NCBI RefSeq assembly: GCF_036182465.1 | Contig: NZ_CP108081.1 | Span: forward strand, 1,054,001-1,118,000 | From: Streptomyces sp. NBC_00258 | GTDB taxonomy: Bacteria; Actinomycetota; Actinomycetes; Streptomycetales; Streptomycetaceae | Direction of reading: 5' to 3' | DNA length: 64,000 bases | Shown here: piece after piece, positions 34,727-44,048 of the stretch | Position numbering within the stretch: the first letter of the stretch is position 1 | Layout of the letters: each line of letters opens with the position of its first letter | Translations under genes and position numbers: made by a program | The notes under the pieces: generated by a model | Told to the model about the DNA's origin: nothing | Seen by the model: the letters and a program-made list of their open reading frames with translations, nothing else | Database searches by the model: none

Positions 34727-35373
34727 ATGGCCGTCATCGCCTCCAGCGCACTGGCTCTGTCGATGCTTCCGGCCGCTGACGCGTTCGCGGACGACCCGCA
34801 GCCTGCCTCCGCGTGGGGTAAGGAAGCGCCGCGTTTCACCATGCCGGAAGTGAAGGTCGGTTCCACCAGGCCGGTGCCGCCCGAAGCGGAGAAGTCGCCG
34901 TCGGCGGAGGTGGCGGCCTGGCGCAAGGCCCAGAAGGAACGCGCCGCCCAGCCTGCCCGGAGGAACGGCAAGCCCGGCGCAGGTTCTGCCCGTGCCGGTG
35001 CTGCGGACGGCGACGCGTTGGCGTTTGTTCCGTAGGGCCAGGGCGATGTCCCCTGGCACCGCATCACGGACTTCGCGATCACCGACGCGCTGACCGCCCG
35101 AATCAACTACTCCACCGGCAACCTGATGCTGACCACCACCGACTTCGACATCACCGGCGTGGGACAGCGGCGCACCCTTGCACGCACCTACAACTCCCTG
35201 GACGCACCCTGGGGCAAGGTGTCGCAGCGTTGGTGGCAGCAGTACGAGCGCTACCTCCAACTCCTCGACGGCGAGGCCGTGTTGTACGACGCCTCCGGCG
35301 ACACCCTGCGCTTCACGGAGAACTCGGACGGTTCCTTCACCACGCCCAAGGGCTATTCCAAGGACGTCAACTA
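34727..35373 (+). pseudogene. RHS/YD-repeat secreted protein, 5' fragment
   Basis: The frame starts with a signal-peptide-like MAVIASSALALSMLPAADAF. A TAG at 35033-35035 then interrupts it (DALAFVP-stop). It continues QGDVPWHRITDFAITDALTA, GNLMLTTTDFDITGVGQRRT and YNSLDAPWGKVSQRWWQQYE, a conserved N-terminal block of actinobacterial RHS proteins. At 35,373 an IS200/IS605-type element begins and the remainder of the gene is not found beyond it. It had both a nonsense mutation and an insertion or deletion. Confidence 0.85.
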
Positions 35374-35444
35374 CCCGGTCGTGAACGACCGGGCTTGCTG
35401 CTCGAGTCATCACTGGCTGTGATGGGTACGGCTGCGTCCAGAAC

Positions 35445-36617
35445 TCACGCGATGAGGGTGAGTTCAGGGGCCGTTGACTGGGCCCCGCAGACCCACGCCA
35501 TCCACCCTCTGCGGGCGATGTTGTGGGACGCGTTATGGTCCGCGTGCTCAACGAAGCCGCAGGACCTGCACGCGAAGCTGGCCTGGTCGGGCCGGTTTCC
35601 GCGTTCGATGTGGTGGCACTGGGAGCATTCCTGGCTGGTGTAGGCCGGGTCGATGTAGATGACCGGCACTCCGGCCCGGCGGGCCTTGTAGGCGATGAAG
35701 CCGCCGAGCTGAGCGAAGGGCCAGGAATGGAGCGTGGTGCGTTGCGGCTTTCTCAGCCGTGCCCGCTCGCGGATGCCCGTCAGTGTCTCCAGGGCGATCC
35801 CGCGGCCGGTGCGTTCAGCCTCCGCCACGATCCGTTTCGAGATTTTGTGGTTGATGTCCTTGTTGCGACGGGCCTCGCGCCCCGCGTACTTCTTCGCCCG
35901 CCGCTTCGCGGACTTTGTGCCCTTCTTCTGCAGCTTGGAGCGCAGTTCGCGGTCGCCCTCCCGCTTGCGGTTGATCCGCCTGCCAAAGTGACGCTCGCCG
36001 TCGGAGGTCGCGGCGATGTTCACGATCCCCAGATCCACCCCGAGGAACCCGATGGGATGGGCGTTCAGATCCTTTTCGGGGATCTCGCAGGTCGCGATCA
36101 GGAACCACTTGCCGTCCCGGCGGAGCAGGTCGGACTCGCCACGCCGGTGCGCGGCCAGCACCGCGAGCTGTTCGGCCTGCCCGGTGAACGCCACGCCCTT
36201 CATCCGGCCGGCCGTGGTCCAGATCGACACCGTGCGCTGCTCGTGCTGCCAGGACAGCATCCGGTCGTCGTAGGGCTGGGCCGCCTGTGGACGGAAGGTC
36301 ACCGGTTTACCCGAGGCCCGGGTGTGACGCTTGGTACCGGGCCGTCCGTAGCGGCCCGCACGGAGGTTGGTCTTCAGGGTGGTATACGCGTCGCAGGTCT
36401 TCTTGATCGCGTGCTGGGCGGCCTGCGCCCCCAGTCCCCAGCGTCCCCGGATCTCGGCGTAGGTGTGCTTACGCAGAGGCAGCGGGCGAAGCGCGTCCTT
36501 CTCGAACGCCACCGACGCGGCCCAGGTCGCCGCCTCGTTGCAGGCCTGCAGGGTTACCTCAAGTGCCGCCGCCTGCAGGGGCGTCGGCAGCAGCTTCACC
36601 TGCACCACCAGCTTCAC
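35445..36617 (-). CDS. tnpB: TnpB, RNA-guided nuclease of IS200/IS605 element
   Basis: This 390-residue protein starts MKLVVQVKLLPTPLQAAALE. The RuvC-type catalytic residues are all present: Asp195 in GFLGVDLGIVN, Glu277 in IALETLTG and Asp360 in VEHADHNASHN. The zinc-ribbon Cys pairs are Cys331/Cys334 and Cys350/Cys353. The N-terminal RNA-binding region is basic. TnpB proteins are programmable DNA nucleases and the ancestors of Cas12, helping the element persist. The frame is intact although the companion transposase is not. Confidence 0.93.
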   Translation of the reverse strand: MKLVVQVKLLPTPLQAAALEVTLQACNEAATWAASVAFEKDALRPLPLRKHTYAEIRGRWGLGAQAAQHAIKKTCDAYTTLKTNLRAGRYGRPGTKRHTRASGKPVTFRPQAAQPYDDRMLSWQHEQRTVSIWTTAGRMKGVAFTGQAEQLAVLAAHRRGESDLLRRDGKWFLIATCEIPEKDLNAHPIGFLGVDLGIVNIAATSDGERHFGRRINRKREGDRELRSKLQKKGTKSAKRRAKKYAGREARRNKDINHKISKRIVAEAERTGRGIALETLTGIRERARLRKPQRTTLHSWPFAQLGGFIAYKARRAGVPVIYIDPAYTSQECSQCHHIERGNRPDQASFACRSCGFVEHADHNASHNIARRGWMAWVCGAQSTAPELTLIA

Positions 36618-36676
36618 CCGGTGAGCGTAACGCCTAGCATTGCCCTATATCACCGCGATGGGAACCAAACCCCGAT

Positions 36677-37079
36677 CTGAGGAGGGGTAGAACGGTTGTC
36701 TACACCCTCCATGTCCACTTGGTCTTCACTCCGAAGTACCGGCGCGGCCCGTTCACCGACGAGATCCTCACCCGGTGCCAGGAGGTCATGAGGGATGTCT
36801 GTACGGACTTCGGCGCGGCACTGACCGAGTTCAACGGCGGGACCGACCACGTCCATCTCCTGGTCCACTATCCGCCGAAGGTCGCACTGTCCCGGCTGGT
36901 CGGCTCCCTCACTCAAGGGTGTCTCTGCGCGACGCCTGCGCCAGGAGTTCCCCGAGCACATCCGACGCTACCTCTGGGGCGACCACTTCTGGTCCCCGTC
37001 CTACTTCGCCGCCTCCGCCGGCGGCGCCCCTCTCAAGGTCATCAAGGAGTACATCGAGAACCAGAAACGCCCGCGATGA
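36677..37079 (+). pseudogene. tnpA: TnpA (Y1 HUH transposase), frameshifted
   Basis: The first frame reads RRGRTVVYTLHVHLVFTPKY and reaches the HUH motif in TDHVHLLVHYPPK. At 36908-36915 a tandem CTCACTCA replaces a single CTCA; the 4-base gain shifts the frame. The other frame continues GVSARRLRQEFPEHIRRYLW and reaches the catalytic Tyr in VIKEYIENQKRPR, then the stop at 37079. No ATG, GTG or TTG start is visible in the first frame. The element could not transpose on its own. Confidence 0.85.
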
Positions 37080-37204
37080 CCTTTCACCGGCTCCGCCGGA
37101 ACGCATCACGGCCGCTCCGCGACCGCCATGACCTGCGGCACGACACCGCGACGCTCCGCGTCGCAACCCCGGGATGCGATTCCTCCCGGGGCTGAAGCCC
37201 CGGG

Positions 37205-37512
37205 GTTCCTCACAAAATCAGGCTGAATGCGCTGAACCACGCCCTGGCGTGGCGCTGACGTCGGCATTCGGGCTCTGGCACAGATCTTGGGGAGCGGTCG
37301 CGGAGAGTTACCGCGGCGTTCGATTGCGAAGGGTCGCTCTCGGGTGAGACCGCGCACGCCTCGCCGCCTGGCGGCCGATAGTGACGCTCCATCAGGTCTG
37401 TGACTGCGTCCGCAGTTGTCGCCTCTGGCGGGTGACGGTGCTGGTCATGCAGGCCGACGCATCATTCCCGGACTCCCCGGCGTACGCCGTCATCTTGGCC
37501 GAACTCCCGCTC
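37205..37512. other. Gap right of the IS element
   Basis: No gene is seen, and no continuation of the interrupted RHS gene was found here, which suggests a deletion on this side. Confidence 0.45.
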
Positions 37513-38013
37513 TCATCCTGATCCGGTCTCGTCACCGTCGTCTTCAAGGGAAGCACGGGCCGCCCTAGCGAAGCCGTCCAACGGACGTTCGAACCTTCCC
37601 TTGTGGTGTAGGGGATGGCCGCGAATGGCCCCGTGGGCGAGTTCGTTTCTGAACTTCCTGACCTCGTCCGCGAACTCACCCGCAGCCTGAACCACGGAGT
37701 CCGGCCCCGCGATGGCGATGTTTGATCGGCGCTTGCGGATGTGGGCCTGAAGCGTCTCAAACTGAGTGAGGCAATTCTCCTTCGGCCCATACATGGAGTC
37801 GATCAGCTCCTGACCAGCCGCGATGAAGTCCGCGTACGCCTGTGATCGGGGACCGTGTCTCTCCGTGAGGCTCTCGAACCGGCGCTGGCGCGCTGCCTCC
37901 GACTCCTGGTGCTGTAGTTGAAGGCGTGCTGTTCTGAATCCGAACCAACTGGTGCCGAAAGCCGTGAGTCCACCGATGGCCGCACCCAAGACGGCCGCAA
38001 GTCCCGCATCCAC
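37513..38013 (-). CDS. Membrane-anchored protein of unknown function
   Basis: This is a 166-residue protein starting at GTG 38013 with AGGAG upstream. A single N-terminal transmembrane segment (LAAVLGAAIGGLTAFGTSW) is followed by a charged helical domain FRTARLQLQHQESEAARQRR predicted to be cytosolic. Similar short proteins with this TM and helix layout are widespread in Streptomyces, without assigned function. It lies 74 bases downstream of the HEPN-zinc protein gene in the same direction and may be the third gene of that operon. Confidence 0.75.
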   Translation of the reverse strand: MDAGLAAVLGAAIGGLTAFGTSWFGFRTARLQLQHQESEAARQRRFESLTERHGPRSQAYADFIAAGQELIDSMYGPKENCLTQFETLQAHIRKRRSNIAIAGPDSVVQAAGEFADEVRKFRNELAHGAIRGHPLHHKGRFERPLDGFARAARASLEDDGDETGSG

Positions 38014-38087
38014 GGCCGTATTCTCTCCTGAACAGGTCTGGGCCTGTGAAAGCCCCGGCGAGGTGGCCGAGGCTCGCTATGTGGTGA

Positions 38088-39023
38088 TCAGCCTGCGTGC
38101 GTCTCGCCGAACTCGACCTCAGATGGAAGCGTCCGACCCCAGGAGGCGAAGAGCGAGGCAGAGATTCCGGCCACCTGGATGTCGGTTCCGGAAGCTCTCA
38201 TTTCGTCTGGACTGTTCAGTTCCAGCGCACAGAGGTGGCATCGAAGGCTTTCGGGGATCAGTTCGGCTCCCGTTGAAGACGAGTTGACCGGGGTGAGTTT
38301 GACTTGCGCCCGCCCTCCACAGGCGGGGCATGTCATGGAGCCGATCATGGCCAGCAAGTCTTCACCGGACGTGATCGAAATCGGCCCCATCACCATGCCT
38401 CCGATGGTAGGTCGGGGCTCCTGAAGGACCTTCTCCATGGCTCCCTCGGGGAGTCCCGTGAACCGGTCGCTGAAGCGGTGCCAAGCCTGCCTGATCCGGA
38501 TCTCGACGTCCCGCTCGACCTCATCCCGTTGCTTATCCACGGCTATGTACACCGCGCTCGTCCAGCGGCCCCAGAAGTCGTCCATAGGGAGGTCGATGCT
38601 TTCGAGTAGGGCCGCGACGGTCTCAGCGAGTGCTGGGAGCAGGGCCTTCGCCTGATCGCCGCCCGATGTGTGCGCAGTGCCGTTCCGGAGTTCGATGAGC
38701 AGATCGAGCTTGGGATCAGGGGGAAGCAGTCCCAACGTGCGGAGCCGCTTGATGGCGTCCTTGGCGCCGACCGTACGGACCTTGTCCGCGCTCATCTCCA
38801 GGTGGCCGCCGAGGTACAGGAGCATGTCAGGACTCCCGCTGCGCATCTCCAACAGGTACACCGGGTTCTTCGAGACCAGGACCGCCTTCACGAGCCGCTC
38901 CACGGCGACGCCGCCGTGGAGAGCGAACTCGTCGTAGTCACCGCGCCCGTGGTCATCCATGGCGCGGTGCGCGGACTTCTTGGCTCCTTCGAGGAAGCTC
39001 TCGAACGAGAGGGAATCGTCCAT
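38088..39023 (-). CDS. HEPN-like protein with C-terminal zinc ribbon
   Basis: This is a 311-residue protein starting MDDSLSFESFLEGAKKSAHR. The helical N-terminal half contains Arg113-x4-His118 in LLIELRNGTAHTSG, the RNase signature of HEPN domains. A second helical part follows, and then a zinc ribbon with MTCPACGGRAQVKL and RCHLCALEL. HEPN proteins are often RNases in toxin-antitoxin and abortive-infection systems. The whole protein does not match a family I know. It follows the HNH-like gene by 48 bases and precedes the membrane-protein gene. A defence role is inferred only from the domain types. Confidence 0.65.
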   Translation of the reverse strand: MDDSLSFESFLEGAKKSAHRAMDDHGRGDYDEFALHGGVAVERLVKAVLVSKNPVYLLEMRSGSPDMLLYLGGHLEMSADKVRTVGAKDAIKRLRTLGLLPPDPKLDLLIELRNGTAHTSGGDQAKALLPALAETVAALLESIDLPMDDFWGRWTSAVYIAVDKQRDEVERDVEIRIRQAWHRFSDRFTGLPEGAMEKVLQEPRPTIGGMVMGPISITSGEDLLAMIGSMTCPACGGRAQVKLTPVNSSSTGAELIPESLRCHLCALELNSPDEMRASGTDIQVAGISASLFASWGRTLPSEVEFGETHAG

Positions 39024-39071
39024 GTCAGGACGGTAGCGGTGCCTGTGCTACAGGTGCGACCGGATTCTGAC

Positions 39072-39815
39072 CTAGGCAGGCATGATCGTCAGATCAAGGT
39101 CATCCGGGTGTGCCAGGGCTGGCATCATCTCGTACGGAATCGCCGCCGGAAGCGGCCACTCGATGAGTTCATTCGTAGGCCATATCGGGCGCAGCGAGGG
39201 CAAGAAGTCGAAGGGAGCCAGCCTCTTGCCCGCAGCGACATCCGGGGCTCGAATGATCTGTACCACCATGCAGCCGATCTTGAGAGTGGTGATCCATGCG
39301 GTACGGCGGACTCCGTCGGCGCTGTAGCCCTGACACTGCGTGTCCACGAGAGGAACAGCGTCGTCAGGCGGATAGTTCATGAAACCCAGACGTCCGAGCA
39401 TCGACCTCGTGGGCTCACGGGTCTCGTGGAACGAAGTGAAGTCACCTGCCGGAATTACGCCTCGCGCGTCCGCAGGGTGCGTGTGCTGAAACATGAGCAT
39501 GGTCTTCAGAGACCATGCCGCAAGCGCTCGCTGAGCCTCAGCGTCGAGGGTGCACAGGTTTCCGCGGATGAGGTCAGGTAGGAAGTACCTGACATTCTCC
39601 TCCAACTGGTTCATCCAGCCGCTGTTGCAGTCGGAGCAGACCACCTTCACTTGCTCGTTCAGCGGCGGAGCGTCGTGGTGTCGGACCGCGTCCACGCTCA
39701 ACCGGATGTACCGATGTCGCCGGACCGTCGGATCGAACGCGACCTTGAGCCAGCGCGGTAGGACGTGCTCCTTCGTCAGAGGAGTGCCCCCGCAGAAGAC
39801 GCAGACCTTGGCCAT
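39072..39815 (-). CDS. HNH-endonuclease-like zinc protein
   Basis: This 247-residue protein takes MAKVCVFCGGTPLTKEHVLP as its start; an ATG at 39854 is in frame, but 39815 starts at the conserved part. CVFC and CSDCNSGWMNQLEE form the zinc knuckle, and KEHVLPRWL supplies the HNH-like His. This CxxC...EHxxP...CxxCN layout recurs in HNH-type proteins of mobile and defence loci. The C-terminal half has hydrophobic beta-rich segments and no recognised domain. It is the first gene of a three-gene minus-strand run. Confidence 0.7.
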   Translation of the reverse strand: MAKVCVFCGGTPLTKEHVLPRWLKVAFDPTVRRHRYIRLSVDAVRHHDAPPLNEQVKVVCSDCNSGWMNQLEENVRYFLPDLIRGNLCTLDAEAQRALAAWSLKTMLMFQHTHPADARGVIPAGDFTSFHETREPTRSMLGRLGFMNYPPDDAVPLVDTQCQGYSADGVRRTAWITTLKIGCMVVQIIRAPDVAAGKRLAPFDFLPSLRPIWPTNELIEWPLPAAIPYEMMPALAHPDDLDLTIMPA

Positions 39816-40063
39816 GCCAAGACCATAGAGGGCGTCGGCTGTCGCGTGATCCATTCTTGCCCGGCCTCAGGGCGAACCACACCCAAGAAATCCCTGGGGT
39901 CGGAGGCTTGTTCCCTGCCGCGCACCCTCTACGCCCTCACGCGATGAGACCGGATGTATCCGGCAAAAGCCGGGGCCCTGCAGCAGGCTCCGCTGAGATT
40001 GCGCAGCGGATGGGCACATCCGGGATTCGGTGCGCACGATCACGCTTCGTGCAGCGAGCTGGA

Positions 40064-41040
40064 TCACGGGAATGTGATGAGGGCGATGCTGTCTGTCTGC
40101 GCGATGGCCAGCCGGGTGCCGTCGGGGTGGAGGGCGGCCACGGGAGAGGGGACGTGGGTGACGCCGAAGCATGTGGCCTTGGCGGGTACACCGACCTCGG
40201 GCCATTCGGCAACGAGGCGCCCGGTAGCGGTGTCGAGCAGTCGCGGATGGCCGAGGAGAGAGATCACGTGATCGCCGCGGGGCAGGAGCAGGACACCCGG
40301 CTCGGCATCGGCGATCGGATTGCGGTGGAGCCACCGTCCCTCGGACACCGACCACACCCCGAGGTGGCGAGCCGGAAGCGTGGAGTCATCTTCGCCGCTC
40401 CCCCCTTCGCCCCCCGTCGCCAGCACCAGCCGATCGCCGTCGAGCCAGCAGCCCGCTGTCACCTCGCCGTTCATGACCGCCTCTGCCGGCAGCAGACCCT
40501 CGCCGTCCAAGGTGCCGGGGTCGGTGAGCGCGAGCGCCGTGTCGTAGACCATGGCGACCCCGAAGGGATGCCACAACCATCCGACCGCGAGCAGGTACCG
40601 GCCGTCCGGGCTCAGGCTGAGCCTGGAGTGGAAGACGTCCCTTGGCTCACGCCTGCCGGCGGTCAGCCGCTCGCCGCGTCCTCGATCTCGAGCACGTTGT
40701 ACTCGTCGGGGCAGTGCACGACGACCTCGCGCCCGTCACCCAATGCGCCCAGGGCGAGCGGGTAGTCGTAGTTCTCCGCCTGGTAGTCGCTGCGGTTCAG
40801 CTCCCGCACGACCCGATCTCGTTCGAGCAACACCCCCTCGATGCCGCGTTCCTGGTACACCGCGGAGTACGGTCCTGAGACCGAGGTGATCCCGGCGTCG
40901 AACGGAAAGCTCCACGCGGAGACCACCTTCCGCTCCACCCCGTCGCGGCCCCAGCGCCGACCGCATCCGGAGACCAGTTCGTCGCCTTGCCATACCAGCG
41001 CTTTGGGCGCGGCCCTTACCGGTATCGACTCCACGGTCAT
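40064..41040 (-). pseudogene. Propeller-like hypothetical protein with a frameshift
   Basis: The first frame starts MTVESIPVRAAPKALVWQGD and ends in IEDAASG-stop at 40663. An overlapping frame continues as ERLTAGRREPRDVFHSRLSL then SPDGRYLLAVGWLWHP to a stop at 40064. Together they make an unbroken protein of about 325 residues with repeated VWS/LLDTATGRLVAEWP-type strands, like a single WD40/quinoprotein propeller. One indel near 40,670 separates the halves, so it is either a recent pseudogene or a sequencing error. The function is unknown. Confidence 0.75.
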
Positions 41041-41315
41041 GGACGACCACCCCGTTCTGAGAAACCTTGGACAGGTCCCCTTGCCAGGAATTTACGGGAC
41101 TCCCTCGGCTGGACAGCGGCCGGACCACACGGATGGCTCACTTGCAAAAAGCCAGGGACTGTCGCTGCTGTCGAGGACATGCTCATGGTCCGAGTGGCAG
41201 GTTGCGGACGGAGAGCCGTGAACTGGCCACGCCGTCACGGGAATTGCCCCAGTGGGCCGGATGGGGTTCGCCTTGAGAGTCGTCCGGCCGAGGCGGGGCT
41301 TTGCTCCATCGCCTG

Positions 41316-42377
41316 TCAGTCGCTCAGAAGTTCGGCGATCTCGCGAGCCGCGTCGCGGGCCGGGCGGCCGACGCCGATGAGGGTGGCCGAGGCAGGGCCG
41401 GTCCAGTCTCCGTAGCCGAGCAGGTGCAGGCGCGGTTCGGCGGTGGCTCGGGTGCCGGTGGTGAGGATGTGGCCGCGCACACCGCGGAGTTGGAGCGGCG
41501 CGAGGTGAGAGAGTGTCGGGCGGAAGCCCGTGCACCAGATGACCGCGTCAGCCTCGGCCCGGGTGCCGTCGGCCCACTCGACACCGCCGGGGATGAGGCG
41601 GGTGAACATCGGCGCGGTTTTCAGCAGTCCGTTGTCGCGTGCCGCGCGTACGGGCGGGACCGCGACGATGTCACCGAGCGAGGCGACACCACCGGAGTCC
41701 GAGCGCCCCTCGTCGAGAGCGCGGCGGCGTGCGGTGGCGGCGTCGAAGAGCGCGCGGCCGTCGATGTCGTCTGCCAGGTAACGGGGCGGGCGTTGGGTGA
41801 CCCAGGTCAGCTCGGTGTCGTACGCGAGGTCAGCGGCGATCTGCGCTCCGGAGTTGCCGCCTCCGACCATGATGACGCGTCGGCCCGCGAAGCCGCGTGG
41901 CGTGCAGTATTCGACGGTGTGCAACTGCTCGCCGCCGAAGTCTCCCCGACCGGGAACCGCAGGTAGGAAAGGTCGCCACCAGGTGCCGGTCGCACTGATC
42001 ACGGCACGAGCACGCCACGTTCCAGCGTCGGTCTCCACACGCAGAAGTTGCGCTTCCCGATGGACGCCGCGCACGCGCGCGGGCCGTTCCACGGGCAGTT
42101 CGTAGCGTTTCTCGTAGTCGCGCAAGTATGTGACCACATGCTCGGCGTCCGGATACTCCTCGCCTGCCTGCAAGGGCATGAGTCTGCCCGGAAGAGAGGA
42201 GAAAGCCGCCGGGGAGAACAGGTGCAGCGAGTCCCAGGTGTGCTGCCATGCCCCGCCCGGCGTGGACTGGGCGTCGAGGATGACGAAGTGCACGCCGAGG
42301 CGGCGCAGGTGGTAGCCGGCGGCGAGTCCGGACTGGCCGCCGCCGACGATCACCACCTGCGTGTGCTGGTCGCTCAT
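41316..42377 (-). CDS. arsO: ArsO, flavin monooxygenase of arsenic clusters
   Basis: This is a 353-residue NAD(P)H- and FAD-binding monooxygenase starting MSDQHTQVVIVGGGQSGLAA. A second dinucleotide motif is RRVIMVGGGNSGAQIAADLA. The ATG overlaps the DUF2180 stop (TGATG). Streptomyces ars clusters, such as the one reported from a linear plasmid, carry arsO next to arsB and arsC; its exact chemistry is not settled. It is the last gene of the arsR-acr3-DUF2180-arsO operon. Confidence 0.88.
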   Translation of the reverse strand: MSDQHTQVVIVGGGQSGLAAGYHLRRLGVHFVILDAQSTPGGAWQHTWDSLHLFSPAAFSSLPGRLMPLQAGEEYPDAEHVVTYLRDYEKRYELPVERPARVRGVHREAQLLRVETDAGTWRARAVISATGTWWRPFLPAVPGRGDFGGEQLHTVEYCTPRGFAGRRVIMVGGGNSGAQIAADLAYDTELTWVTQRPPRYLADDIDGRALFDAATARRRALDEGRSDSGGVASLGDIVAVPPVRAARDNGLLKTAPMFTRLIPGGVEWADGTRAEADAVIWCTGFRPTLSHLAPLQLRGVRGHILTTGTRATAEPRLHLLGYGDWTGPASATLIGVGRPARDAAREIAELLSD

Positions 42378-42628
42378 CACGAGGTGCGGATGGCGTGGGC
42401 GGTCTGCGGGCAGCACGCCGCGTGGGCGCGGTGGGCCGTGGCGCAGACGCCGCACAGCAGCCGTCGCACCGGTGGCTCGGTGGCCACCGGGCGGGAGATC
42501 GGCTTCGTGCAGGTCAGGAATTGCTCGGAGAGCTCGGAGTGGACGGGGCAGACGGCGGCTCCGCACTGGGCGCAGATACCGACGGCGGCGACCTGCGCCC
42601 CGATGCCGGAGCAGTCCAGACAGTGCAT
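42377..42628 (-). CDS. DUF2180 family zinc-binding protein
   Basis: This 83-residue protein starts MHCLDCSGIGAQVAAVGICA. Several Cys pairs occur (CLDC, CAQCG, CGVC, ACC), giving a zinc-ribbon-like fold. The pattern TCTKPISRPVATEPPVRRLLC matches DUF2180. The start codon overlaps the acr3 stop, and its own stop overlaps the arsO start, so it is translationally coupled on both sides. It is a common passenger in actinobacterial arsenic operons. The thiols suggest metal(loid) binding (inference). Confidence 0.85.
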   Translation of the reverse strand: MHCLDCSGIGAQVAAVGICAQCGAAVCPVHSELSEQFLTCTKPISRPVATEPPVRRLLCGVCATAHRAHAACCPQTAHAIRTS

Positions 42629-43740
42629 CAGCTCTCCTGCGACGCGGCCGTCAGCTGCCGGTCGGCACCGAACTTCCGCCGCCAGGCCAAAGACACGTAG
42701 ACGAGCGCGACCAGGACCGGCACCTCGATGAGCGGACCCACAACACCCGACAGGGCCTGGCCGGAGGTGACGCCGAAGGTGGCGATGGCGACCGCGATGG
42801 CCAGCTCGAAGTTGTTGCCCGCCGCGGTGAAAGCGAGCGTCGCCGTGCGGTCGTACGCGAGACCGATGACCTTGCCGAGGGCGAACGTGCCGAACCACAT
42901 GAGGGCGAAGTACACGAGCAACGGCAGCGCGATCCGTGCGACGTCCAGTGGCTGCGAGGTGATCGTCTTACCCTGCAGGGCGAAGAGGATGACGATCGTG
43001 AAGAGCAGGCCGTAGAGGGCCCAGGGGCCGATCTTCGGGAGGAAGTTGGACTCGTACTTCTCCTGGCCGAGCCTCTTCTCGCCGATGCGGCGGGTAAGGA
43101 ACCCGGCCAGCAGCGGGACGCCGAGGAAGATGACGACGTTCAGGGCGATCTTCCACATGGAGATGTCGAGATGCTCGCCGTCACCCAGGCCCAGCCAGCC
43201 GGGCAGCAGGTCGAGGTAGAACCAGCCGAGCAGGCCGAACGCCAGCACCTGGAAGACCGAGTTCAGCGCCACGAGTACGGCGGCGGCTTCGCGGTCGCCG
43301 CAGGCCAGGTCGTTCCAGATGATGACCATGGCGATGCAGCGGGCCAGCCCGACGATGATGAGACCCGTGCGGTATTCCGGCAGGTCCGGCAGGAAGATCC
43401 AGGCCAACGCGAACATGATCGCGGGACCGACGATCCAGTTGATGACCAACGACGAGGCCATGAGCTTGCGGTCGCCGGTGACGGCGTCGAGCTTGTCGTA
43501 GCGGACCTTGGCCAGCACCGGGTACATCATGATCAGCAGGCCGATGGCGATGGGCAGGGAGATGCCGCCGATCTCGACCTTGGCCAGGGTGTCGTTCAGG
43601 CCGGGGATGAGCCTGCCGAGACCCAGGCCGACAGCCATGGCGGCGAGGATCCAGACAGCGAGGAAACGGTCGAGCGTCGACAGCTTCGCGACGACCGAGG
43701 GGTCCTCGGCGGTGGTCGCGGGTGCTTCGGTGGGGGTCAC
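42628..43740 (-). CDS. acr3: Arsenite efflux transporter, ACR3 family
   Basis: This is a 370-residue inner-membrane protein with ten hydrophobic segments. GTG 43740 overlaps the arsR stop by 4 bases (GTGA). The conserved ACR3 block GLARCIAMVIIWNDLACGDRE includes the essential Cys in the fourth transmembrane helix, and FTAAGNNFELAIAVAIA is a second signature. It exports arsenite, and probably antimonite, using the proton motive force. It is coupled with arsR upstream and DUF2180 downstream. Confidence 0.93.
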   Translation of the reverse strand: MTPTEAPATTAEDPSVVAKLSTLDRFLAVWILAAMAVGLGLGRLIPGLNDTLAKVEIGGISLPIAIGLLIMMYPVLAKVRYDKLDAVTGDRKLMASSLVINWIVGPAIMFALAWIFLPDLPEYRTGLIIVGLARCIAMVIIWNDLACGDREAAAVLVALNSVFQVLAFGLLGWFYLDLLPGWLGLGDGEHLDISMWKIALNVVIFLGVPLLAGFLTRRIGEKRLGQEKYESNFLPKIGPWALYGLLFTIVILFALQGKTITSQPLDVARIALPLLVYFALMWFGTFALGKVIGLAYDRTATLAFTAAGNNFELAIAVAIATFGVTSGQALSGVVGPLIEVPVLVALVYVSLAWRRKFGADRQLTAASQES

Positions 43741-44045
43741 GGGCAGGCCCTCTTGTTGTCGGCGGCGGTGCGAGCGGACTCGGCCAGATCGGCGAACTGT
43801 CCTGCGAGCTGGGCGATGACGTCCGGGCGCAGCTTGTAGTACGTGTACCGGCCGCACGGCTCGGTCTCGACGACTCCGGCCTCGCGCAGGACTCTCAAGT
43901 GGTTGGAGAGGTTGGTCTGCTTCGCACCGGTCTCCTCGATCAGGTGCGCGGTGCAGAGCGTCTCCCGGGCAAGCAGGGTGACGATCTGGAGGCGGAGCGG
44001 GTCCGAGAGAACCCGCATCAGATCAGTGTCGACTGACGTCAGCAT
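43737..44045 (-). CDS. arsR: ArsR-family arsenite-responsive repressor
   Basis: This 102-residue winged-HTH repressor starts MLTSVDTDLMRVLSDPLRLQ. The recognition region is EETGAKQTNLSNHLRVLREA. Cys residues in RETLCTAHL and EPCGRYTYY differ from the classic ELCVCDL arsenite site, so the ligand site is a variant. A Cys near the C-terminus (KRACP) could complete it. It is divergent from arsC and first of the minus-strand ars operon. Confidence 0.9.
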   Translation of the reverse strand: MLTSVDTDLMRVLSDPLRLQIVTLLARETLCTAHLIEETGAKQTNLSNHLRVLREAGVVETEPCGRYTYYKLRPDVIAQLAGQFADLAESARTAADNKRACP

Positions 44046-44048
44046 GGA

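Larger units (their letters stand above)
35374..37204 (-). mobile_element. IS200/IS605-family element with terminal hairpins
   Basis: CCCGGTCGT-GA-ACGACCGGG (35374-35393) and CCCGGGGCT-GA-AGCCCCGGG (37185-37204) are perfect 9-base stems with the same GA loop. Subterminal hairpins of this sort are the transposase recognition ends of IS200/IS605 elements, so true ends lie a few bases outside. Between them sit divergent tnpB (minus) and tnpA (plus). The hairpin at 35374 lies past the tnpB 3' end, where TnpB guide RNA (omega/reRNA) is normally made. Its guide would come from the flanking RHS sequence. Confidence 0.85.
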
